Source: G713 sp034717835 | GTDB lineage: Bacteria > Chloroflexota > Anaerolineae > B4-G1 > SLSP01 | DNA length: 9,413 nucleotides | Assembly: GCA_034717835.1 (NCBI GenBank) | Contig: JAYELZ010000236.1 | Location: 1-9,413, forward strand | Reading direction: 5' to 3' | Shown: positions 1-5,705 of the stretch, in pieces | Position numbering within the stretch: the stretch's first letter is position 1 | Layout of the letters: every line of letters begins with the position of its first letter | Made by a program: the position numbers and the translations under genes | Notes under the pieces: model-generated | The model's input: only the letters and a program-made list of their open reading frames with translations | Told to the model about the DNA's origin: nothing | The model's database searches: none

Positions 1-37
1 TCAATTGCAAAACTTATCCAGAGGGGTGAGGTAAAAT

Positions 38-874
38 TTAGTCACCCAAGAAACTGGCGGTAAACAATTCGCCTAACCGCAATGCCTCAGTATCCACCCT
101 GGGATTTCCTAGCTGTCGGTTCACGTACCCGCCGTGATAATCCGAGCCACCGGTGATAAGCAAGTTGTGGCGCTCGCACCAAGAGACGCAACGTTGCGTG
201 GTCGACTCATCATGGTACTGCGAGTAACATTCAATGCCGGTGATACCATAAGGTAGCCAGGAATTCAGGTTGGCCTCCGTCACGCCATCCAGTTCTCTAA
301 AACTGGCGCCCGGGTGGGCCAAGATGGGCACACCTCCCGCCGCGCGAATCACCTCTACCGCCGCGGCAGGATGCAAAAAATCGGGCCAAATGCGGCCAAA
401 TTTGGGAATTAGTTGGTTGAAGAAATCATGTGGGCCGTCACAAATACCATTATCAATTAAGTAGTTGAGGGATTTGAAGCCCCCACGGGTGTGGTCATAC
501 GTATAGTTGCGGTACTCCTCAAAATCCAGCGGGTATCCTAGTTCGATCAACGCACGGATATCGTGGTCGTCCGTCGCTTCCATCTTAGCGGTATTCTCGG
601 CCAACAGAGATTGCAAAGCTGGCGACTCAAGCTCAATGTTGTAGGCCAGGATATGGAAGGTATTTCCTTCCACTGTGGTGGAGATCTCAACGGCACGGAG
701 AAAACGAAGTCCGGCCGCACGCGCCAACCGCTCTGTCTCCGCGACGTTGGCAATGGAATCATGATCAGAGATGGCGAAGAGGCCGATGCCCTCCTTCTGG
801 ATACCCGCTACTACTTGCGCCGGCGTCCAACGGCCATCGGAGGCCGTGGTATGAATATGTAAATCAACACGCAT
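38..874 (-). CDS. PHP-domain metal-dependent phosphoesterase (TrpH/YciV-like)
   Basis: This is a 278-residue PHP (polymerase and histidinol phosphatase) protein, close to the usual family length of about 280. All the metal-binding motifs are visible: HIH at residues 6-8 with D13, the SDHD motif around residues 36-39, E63, H74, AHPG around H187, and GSDYHG with D245 and H247. Family members of this size (YciV/RNase AM, TrpH) hydrolyse phosphate esters such as 3',5'-nucleoside bisphosphates or trim RNA 5' ends, using two or three metal ions in the cytoplasm. The exact substrate here is not determined by sequence. The ATG start at 872-874 is supported by AAGGAG at 881-886, six bases upstream. 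It lies downstream of moaC across a 220-bp gap, so co-transcription with the moa genes is possible but not shown. Confidence 0.9.
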   Translation of the reverse strand: MRVDLHIHTTASDGRWTPAQVVAGIQKEGIGLFAISDHDSIANVAETERLARAAGLRFLRAVEISTTVEGNTFHILAYNIELESPALQSLLAENTAKMEATDDHDIRALIELGYPLDFEEYRNYTYDHTRGGFKSLNYLIDNGICDGPHDFFNQLIPKFGRIWPDFLHPAAAVEVIRAAGGVPILAHPGASFRELDGVTEANLNSWLPYGITGIECYSQYHDESTTQRCVSWCERHNLLITGGSDYHGGYVNRQLGNPRVDTEALRLGELFTASFLGD

Positions 875-1094
875 AAATTACTCCTTTATAATTTTATCCC
901 CAGATGGCGCCGATTGGTTAGATTTTTCGCCCATCTTCGACGTCAGGGGTGGCTCAGTCGGGGACCGCTGCCCGTGGCTGAAGGCTACGAGCTACGTAGT
1001 ATGGACCCTTCAATCCCATGATAAGATAAAAATATCCAATCAATCCCTATAAAAATCTCTGTGCTCTCTGCGCTTCTGTGGTGACTAAGCAGGC
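875..1094. other. moaC-PHP intergenic gap, no gene seen
   Basis: I see no convincing gene on either strand in this 220-bp gap. It contains the PHP gene's Shine-Dalgarno, an AT-rich stretch around 883-900 that could hold a weak -10 element but has no clear -35 partner, and a short 9-nt repeat next to the moaC stop codon. Confidence 0.6.
1051..1084. repeat. Short 9-nt tandem repeat (CTCTGTG type)
   Basis: About three degenerate 9-nt units lie 10 bp from the moaC stop codon: TCTCTGTGC, TCTCTGCGC, TTCTGTGGT. On the minus strand this reads as an accACAGAgGcACAGAG-like string. From general knowledge, such strings recur in intergenic spaces of several bacterial phyla, including Chloroflexota. No function is evident. 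Position directly after a coding region matches the other repeats in this window. Confidence 0.6.
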
Positions 1095-1568
1095 TCATTC
1101 CAAAACAATATCGCCGCTTTTGCCGCCATGTTTCTCTAACAAGCGGATTTTTTGGAGCCGCATTCCCCGTTCTACAGCCTTGCACATATCGTAGATGGTC
1201 AGCGCCGCCACGCTCACCGCGGTCAAGGCTTCCATCTCCACACCGGTGACCCCAGTACAACGCACCTCCGCCACAATTTTGACCAACGATTGCTCCTCAG
1301 CGAAGGAAAAATCCACCTTTACTTTGGTGATGGGGAGCGGATGGCACAACGGGATTAGGGTGGGAGTGCGTTTGGCGGCCATGATCCCCGCGACGCGCGC
1401 CACAGCCAACACATCCCCTTTAGCAAACCCACCAGTTTGGATTAACGCCAGCGTCTCTGGCCGCATCTGGACCTCGCCGGCTGCTCTCGCCATCCGCTGC
1501 GTGGAACTCTTCTCCGTAACATCAACCATCTGTGCCGCGCCCTTCTCATCAAGATGTGATAGTTGCAT
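1095..1568 (-). CDS. moaC: Cyclic pyranopterin monophosphate synthase MoaC
   Basis: MoaC converts the 3',8-cyclo-7,8-dihydro-GTP made by MoaA into cyclic pyranopterin monophosphate, the first stable intermediate of molybdenum cofactor synthesis. The 157-residue protein aligns by eye with E. coli MoaC (161 residues) over its whole length: HMVDV-like 'QMVDV' at 13-17, K50, 'LCHP' at 74-77, 'GVEMEALTAVSVAALTIYD' ending at D127, K130 in 'DMCK', and 'GGKSGD' at 148-153. The lysines and aspartate known to be essential are present. I chose the ATG at 1566-1568 because 'MQLSHLDEKG' matches the E. coli N-terminus. An in-frame TTG at 1581-1583 would add five residues and overlap moaA. The gap to the moaA stop is 4 nt, so the two genes form an operon with probable translational coupling. 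Confidence 0.96.
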   Translation of the reverse strand: MQLSHLDEKGAAQMVDVTEKSSTQRMARAAGEVQMRPETLALIQTGGFAKGDVLAVARVAGIMAAKRTPTLIPLCHPLPITKVKVDFSFAEEQSLVKIVAEVRCTGVTGVEMEALTAVSVAALTIYDMCKAVERGMRLQKIRLLEKHGGKSGDIVLE

Positions 1569-1572
1569 CAAT

Positions 1573-2562
1573 CTACCCCCCAATGCCCGACATCGGGCGA
1601 ATGCCTACTGGCAGAATACCTTCTGCCAGATGATGCTCCCGGGGTTTAACCCGAATGGCTTCTTCAAAAACCTGCTGGAGGGCCGCGTCATCTGCCCCCG
1701 CGCGTAACGGAGTCTTCAAATCCACGCTCAAGTTGGACATCAAGCAAGGTAAAATTTGACCGTCGGAGGTCAGGCGGAGGCGGTTGCAAGCGGCGCAGAA
1801 ATGCTCGCTGATGGCGCTGATGAAGCCTAACGTCCCCGCCGCGTTTGGCAAACGATAGTAACGGGCCGGGCCAATGCCGGTTTTGCCATGCACCGGCGTC
1901 AACTCTCCCAACGCGGCGGTGATGCGCGCGCGGATTTCGGAGGAAGGCACCACTCCGTCGCCGGCCCAATGCGTCCCGCTGCCCAACGGCATCACCTCGA
2001 TAAAGCGCAGGTGCCAATCCGGTTGGAGTGTCAGCCGTGCTAACTCGACGACCTCGTCATCGTTCAAGCCCCGGATCACCACCGTATTTAGTTTTACCGG
2101 GCGCAAGCCCGCGCGTAGCGCGGCTTCCCGGCCCTCCAACAGCTTGGCGAGCGATCCCAATCTAGTTATCCGCTGGAAACGCTCTGGATCAAGCGTATCC
2201 AAACTAATGTTGACCCGCCGCAGGCCGGCCTGGGCCAAAGCGTCCGCGTAACGCGCCAACAAAATCCCATTGGTAGTCATCGAGAGATCATCCAACCCTG
2301 GAATAGCAGCCAAAGCTGCCACCAACTCTACAATCCCCTTTCTCACCAACGGTTCCCCACCCGTGAGGCGAATATGGTTAATGCCCATCCCCACGGCAAC
2401 CCGCACGATGCGCACTAACTCCTCATAGCGGAGAATATCGGGGTGCGGGATAGGAGTAATTCCTTCCTCCGGCATACAGTAAACACAACGCAGATTGCAG
2501 CGGTCAGTGACGGATACTCGCAGATAGCTGATAGGTCGGTGGAAAGAGTCAAAATAGGGCAT
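1573..2562 (-). CDS. moaA: GTP 3',8-cyclase MoaA (radical SAM)
   Basis: MoaA is a radical SAM enzyme that cyclises GTP to 3',8-cyclo-7,8-dihydro-GTP, the first step of molybdopterin synthesis. The 329-residue protein has the N-terminal cluster motif CNLRCVYC (C22, C26, C29), GGEP at 68-71 for SAM binding, and the second 4Fe-4S cluster ligands C256, C259 and C273 in the CAACNRLRLTSDG region. It ends in Gly-Gly (328-329), the conserved MoaA tail inserted into the active site. Length is normal for the family. The ATG at 2560-2562 has AAAGGA at 2572-2577, nine bases upstream, embedded in the edge of a tandem repeat. It is followed 4 nt later by moaC. Presence of the pair implies that molybdoenzymes are made by the organism; none is in this window. 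Confidence 0.97.
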   Translation of the reverse strand: MPYFDSFHRPISYLRVSVTDRCNLRCVYCMPEEGITPIPHPDILRYEELVRIVRVAVGMGINHIRLTGGEPLVRKGIVELVAALAAIPGLDDLSMTTNGILLARYADALAQAGLRRVNISLDTLDPERFQRITRLGSLAKLLEGREAALRAGLRPVKLNTVVIRGLNDDEVVELARLTLQPDWHLRFIEVMPLGSGTHWAGDGVVPSSEIRARITAALGELTPVHGKTGIGPARYYRLPNAAGTLGFISAISEHFCAACNRLRLTSDGQILPCLMSNLSVDLKTPLRAGADDAALQQVFEEAIRVKPREHHLAEGILPVGIRPMSGIGG

Positions 2563-2567
2563 AGGTG

Positions 2568-2676
2568 TTAGTCCTTTAGTCGGTTAGTCGGATAGTCGGT
2601 TAGTCTGGTAGTCGGATAGTCGGATAGTCGGATAGTCGTTAGTCAGATAGTTGATTAGTCCGGTAGTCCATTAGTC
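2568..2676. repeat. Degenerate 8-nt tandem repeat array (TTAGTCGG)
   Basis: About 14 head-to-tail units of TTAGTCGG or ATAGTCGG run through this stretch. Most are 8 nt, with occasional 7- and 9-nt variants (for example TTAGTCTGG at 2600-2608 and TAGTCGG at 2609-2615). The core TAGTC is the most constant part. There are no unique spacers, so it is not a CRISPR array. It begins six bases upstream of the moaA start codon and fills the first half of the moaA-hydrolase gap. The degeneracy of the units suggests an old microsatellite-like expansion. Confidence 0.9.
2572..2577 (-). promoter_or_regulatory. moaA Shine-Dalgarno inside the repeat array
   Basis: The minus strand reads AAAGGA here, nine bases before the moaA ATG. 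It is created by the junction of a variant repeat unit (TTAGTCCT on the plus strand) with the next unit, so the gene's ribosome binding site appears to be supplied by the 8-nt array. Confidence 0.55.
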
Positions 2677-2740
2677 AAGCGGTAGAGACCGACCATAGGT
2701 TGCTGGCAATGTTAGCTTAATGGATAATCGCAGTCAGGGA

Positions 2741-2789
2741 ACCGTTTACCGTTTACTGTCTACCGTTTACTGTCTACGGCCTACCGTCG
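2741..2789. repeat. 7-nt tandem repeat array (ACCGTTT/ACTGTCT)
   Basis: Seven exact-length heptamers follow one another: ACCGTTT, ACCGTTT, ACTGTCT, ACCGTTT, ACTGTCT, ACGGCCT, ACCGTCG. The array stops exactly at the stop codon of the alpha/beta hydrolase gene (2790-2792). It resembles the short tandemly repeated heptamers known from cyanobacteria and seen in other phyla. The shared ACTGYCT unit also occurs at 5692-5698, next to the gyrA stop. Confidence 0.88.
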
Positions 2790-4145
2790 TTACTGATGTC
2801 GCAGTTGTTGCATCTGCCAGAGGACAAAGCGCACACGCTGCGAGAGTGCGCCGGCGATATTCCACAATAATCGGGTGCCCAACACGGCATCATCCTCACA
2901 AAGGCCCAACAGGCGTTCCCGGTTCAAGGCGAGCAGGGTAGCTCCTTGCGGGCCGGCCAATAGATCGGCACTGCGCGCCTGCTCATCAAAGAGCGCTAAT
3001 TCCCCGGCCAACTCTCCTGGGTGCAAATCGGCGATGTGGAGTTTACCGGTCGATTCTTCGCCGGGATGCTCAGGATCGCTCCAGACCTCCACCACGCCGC
3101 TGTGAATAATATAGAGCTCGTTACCGCTCTCGGTAACACCGACGATCTTTTCTCCCGGCGTGTAAGTACGGAGGATACACTGCGCTGCCAAACGCAGCCG
3201 CTGCGCGAAATTCAGCTCATTGCCCATCCCCGAGTGGGCTAAGAACTGAGCTATCTCGTGTACTTGCAGTAGTTCCCTATCCCCAACCGGGGTGTAAACC
3301 TTATCGCCAAAACGCGGCAGTCCCAGATAGGCAGCGACGATACGCCGTGTGGCGTCGTGAGCCTCAAATTGAGGCCAATGCCCGGCCTGCGGCAGAATCC
3401 GCAAATCAGCGTCGGGCCACTCGTCAGCCACCACCCCCGAATCGCTCAATGGGACGGTATTGTCCTCCGCTCCCCAGATAATGAGAGTAGGTGTATCCAA
3501 CTGTGCCAGCTGCCCGCTCAGGTCATTCTCGCGCATGGCAAAGAAGCACTCTGTCCGCACGCGCCCCTGACCTGGATTCCGGGCATCGGCGCGAATACGT
3601 TTGTAATCCGTCGGCGTGATCCCGCTCCGCTCGGCGAAGGAGGCCGGGCGCATAATACGGTCAGTGAGTCCGATAAAGGCGCGCTCCATTGAGGAGATCA
3701 TCAAAGTTCCCAGTCCAAAACGTTCCAACAAGGTGATGGGAGAGACGACCGCGTTGATATACGTGGTCAAGCGGCCGGTGATGGTGGGACTGAGCAAAAC
3801 CATCCGCTCCACCAAGACGCGGTGCCGCAACGCCAGGGTCACGCTCGTCATGCCCCCCATCGAGTGACCGACCAGCACTACCGGGCCATCGCTCACCTGC
3901 GCGATAAACTCCGCCAACAGATCAGCATAAGCGGTGATGGTGGTGCGCTCCGGCAAGCGTGGCGATTCTCCATAACCGGGCAAATCCACAGCGTAGCAGT
4001 GAAACCGTTGGCTGAGCCATTCTAAGGGTGGCGACATGGCGTACCAAGAGCTAGACCAACCATGGAGCAACACCGCCACCTGACGACGCGGCGATCCTTT
4101 CTCGATTACGTTAAGCTCCTGCCCGTGAACAGTGTAAGTTGGCAT
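2790..4145 (-). CDS. Alpha/beta hydrolase fused to a cyclic-nucleotide-binding domain
   Basis: This 451-residue protein joins two domains. Residues 1-275 form an alpha/beta hydrolase: oxyanion 'HGW' at 28-30, nucleophile elbow GHSMGG with S95, acid D228 in 'WGAED', and H256 in 'AGHWPQFE'. Residues about 285-440 resemble a CRP-type cNMP-binding domain: a beta-roll with 'LYIIHSGVVEVW' (344-355), 'GELAGELALF' (377-386) and R391 in 'ARSA'. The glutamate and arginine correspond to the phosphate-binding cassette that contacts cyclic nucleotide phosphate, so ligand binding is plausible. No DNA-binding domain follows, so the cNMP domain probably regulates the hydrolase. I see no signal peptide. The ATG has AGAGGAGG at 4151-4158, five bases upstream. 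The substrate is unknown. Confidence 0.88.
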   Translation of the reverse strand: MPTYTVHGQELNVIEKGSPRRQVAVLLHGWSSSWYAMSPPLEWLSQRFHCYAVDLPGYGESPRLPERTTITAYADLLAEFIAQVSDGPVVLVGHSMGGMTSVTLALRHRVLVERMVLLSPTITGRLTTYINAVVSPITLLERFGLGTLMISSMERAFIGLTDRIMRPASFAERSGITPTDYKRIRADARNPGQGRVRTECFFAMRENDLSGQLAQLDTPTLIIWGAEDNTVPLSDSGVVADEWPDADLRILPQAGHWPQFEAHDATRRIVAAYLGLPRFGDKVYTPVGDRELLQVHEIAQFLAHSGMGNELNFAQRLRLAAQCILRTYTPGEKIVGVTESGNELYIIHSGVVEVWSDPEHPGEESTGKLHIADLHPGELAGELALFDEQARSADLLAGPQGATLLALNRERLLGLCEDDAVLGTRLLWNIAGALSQRVRFVLWQMQQLRHQ

Positions 4146-4269
4146 ACAATCCTCCTCTCCACGAATGAGAATGTCAGCTTATCCTAAAACGGCATAATTT
4201 CAACATCCAGAGCTTGACGTCGCTGAAAAAAGGCTTGGTTTTGCCAACTTTCTTCCCGTCAAAGCCAAA

Positions 4270-4292
4270 CGCGCCACCCACCGGGCGGCGCG
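4270..4292 (-). terminator. GC-rich hairpin after the AlbA_2 gene, possible terminator
   Basis: CGCGCC (4270-4275) pairs with GGCGCG (4287-4292), and the inner CCC pairs with GGG, leaving one mismatch and a three-base loop. It lies 22 bp downstream of the stop of the minus-strand AlbA_2 gene. The minus strand continues with an imperfect T-rich run (TTTGGCTTT), so it may be a weak intrinsic terminator separating the gyrA pair from the hydrolase gene. Confidence 0.4.
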
Positions 4293-4313
4293 CGGCTAGC
4301 TTAGGACACCAAG

Positions 4314-5678
4314 TTACTTTAAAATGTAATAGGTGCCGCGCTTGGCCCCGATTTTTAGGAGCACACCTTTAGCTACCAAATCGACCAAATCTAGGCGCAG
4401 AGTCTCAGAACTGACGTTAGGGCAGAGCTCTTGATATTCACCGTTGGTGATCTGCTCGTGCTTCTGGATGTAATCCAGCGCTTTAACCTGGCGCTCGTTG
4501 GTGGAGAGCCGGCGTCGGTGGCGCAACCACGGTTGGCGCGCGGCCTGGAACGTCACAGTGAAAGAGAAAGGCGTATCGCGGAATTGGGGCGGCTCGTGGC
4601 CGGCACCCACCATCTCCTCAATCATCAAATCAACTCCCAAGCCTAGTTCCTCAATGTAGCCCCACTGGTAAAGGCCGCTAACAACCCGCGGGTTACGGGA
4701 GAAATGCTCATCAACAATGTTATCAACGGTAACAAACCCCGGCAGCCCGCCAGGGCTGGAAATCTCCAGCCGGTCATCAAAGACCCGTACCTCAATGGCC
4801 CGGCCACGCAGACGGTAGTCGCGGTGCGCAACAGCGTTGACGAGCGCCTCACGGATCGCGGTGGGAGGATAAGCCCAGTTCTCTTCCCGTTCCAGACTGC
4901 GCACTACCGCGCCCACCTGGATTTCCTCTTGGATAATCTCCCAGGTACGCCGGATGATACGAGGTAACGGGCCGCGCACTTCCACGCGCCGGCCATAACC
5001 CGGTTCGCCGCCCGCGCCGCGCATCTCCGTGCCCTCGAAGCGCACAAAAGTAAGGCCACTGCGCGGCACGAACATTTGTGGATTGCGGCCCAAGAGCAGG
5101 ATGCCAGCGATGGTAGGTTGCCCCGTAGCTGTGAGCCACCCGTACTCTTGCAAGAGCTCCTCCCGGGGACGGGTTAGCGGGCGGCCTTGACGCTCCTCCC
5201 ACTTCTGGACAAACTCTGCCAGCAAATCCGCGTCCAAGTCCTGACGGGTCGCACCGGGGATTACTTCAGCCTCGTAATCACCCGCCGAACGGGTGGTCGC
5301 CAGTTGACGTATCTGGTCGCCGCTCAAGGGACGATTCTCAGTACCGGTGCGCACCAAGACTCGACCATCGGCCAGTGCGTGCAATTCAGGGCTGCGCTGG
5401 ACTTGACCAGCAAAGATGAAGGCGGCCCCGGCTTCCATCTGACGCCAATCCACCGGGATAGGTGGACGGCAGAGGCACTCGGCCTGATGTACTACCGCAT
5501 TGAATTCCTCTGGGAAAATCTCCCCGGTCAGTTGGCCATTCTCAGCCACGCCGACGTAGAGAGTTCCGCCGTCAGCGTTAGCAAATGCGACCAACGTCTC
5601 CGCCAGCGCTTCGACATCCCCGCCGGGGAGTAAGGCAACAATCTGACTTGGTTCTGGGCGTGACTTTTGAGTAACCAT
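4314..5678 (-). CDS. AlbA_2 (Schlafen-like) / HATPase_c_4 putative regulator
   Basis: The 454-residue protein has the three-part layout of the COG2865 family of predicted transcriptional regulators. An N-terminal AlbA_2 (Schlafen-type) domain covers roughly 15-130, with 'AFANADGGTLYVGVAENG' ending at 48. A GHKL-type HATPase_c_4 module spans about 250-375, with the N-box-like REALVNAVAHRDY (276-288), 'SSPGGLP' (307-313), 'SRNP' (327-330) and 'EELGLG' (343-348). A winged-helix region closes the protein (about 392-453). The usual E-x-EFK motif at the start of AlbA_2 domains is not seen; 'LLPGGDVEALAETL' stands in its place. The function of this family is poorly defined: nucleic acid binding by AlbA_2 and ATP binding by the GHKL fold are inferred. 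The start lies 27 nt after the gyrA stop, with a GAAGGA Shine-Dalgarno, so it is probably in the gyrA transcript. Confidence 0.85.
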   Translation of the reverse strand: MVTQKSRPEPSQIVALLPGGDVEALAETLVAFANADGGTLYVGVAENGQLTGEIFPEEFNAVVHQAECLCRPPIPVDWRQMEAGAAFIFAGQVQRSPELHALADGRVLVRTGTENRPLSGDQIRQLATTRSAGDYEAEVIPGATRQDLDADLLAEFVQKWEERQGRPLTRPREELLQEYGWLTATGQPTIAGILLLGRNPQMFVPRSGLTFVRFEGTEMRGAGGEPGYGRRVEVRGPLPRIIRRTWEIIQEEIQVGAVVRSLEREENWAYPPTAIREALVNAVAHRDYRLRGRAIEVRVFDDRLEISSPGGLPGFVTVDNIVDEHFSRNPRVVSGLYQWGYIEELGLGVDLMIEEMVGAGHEPPQFRDTPFSFTVTFQAARQPWLRHRRRLSTNERQVKALDYIQKHEQITNGEYQELCPNVSSETLRLDLVDLVAKGVLLKIGAKRGTYYILK

Positions 5679-5691
5679 AGGTATTCCTTCT

Positions 5692-5705
5692 ACTGCCTAC
5701 TGTTA
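5692..5705. repeat. Two heptamers abutting the gyrA stop
   Basis: ACTGCCT followed by ACTGTTA forms a two-unit version of the heptamer family seen at 2741-2789. It ends exactly where the gyrA stop codon (5706-5708) begins and takes up half of the 27-nt gap before the AlbA_2 gene. With two units, chance cannot be excluded on sequence alone. Confidence 0.45.

Noticed and set aside
1569..1583. TTG start for moaC five codons upstream (1581-1583)
   Set aside because: The ATG at 1566-1568 matches the E. coli MoaC N-terminus and avoids an 11-bp overlap with moaA.
2568..2789. Possible CRISPR array
   Set aside because: Units are 7-9 nt and contiguous, with no spacers and no cas genes nearby.
2720..2941. 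73-codon plus-strand ORF reading TVYRLLSTVYCLRP
   Set aside because: It is the translation of the heptamer array plus antisense of the hydrolase gene, a recognised kind of spurious ORF.
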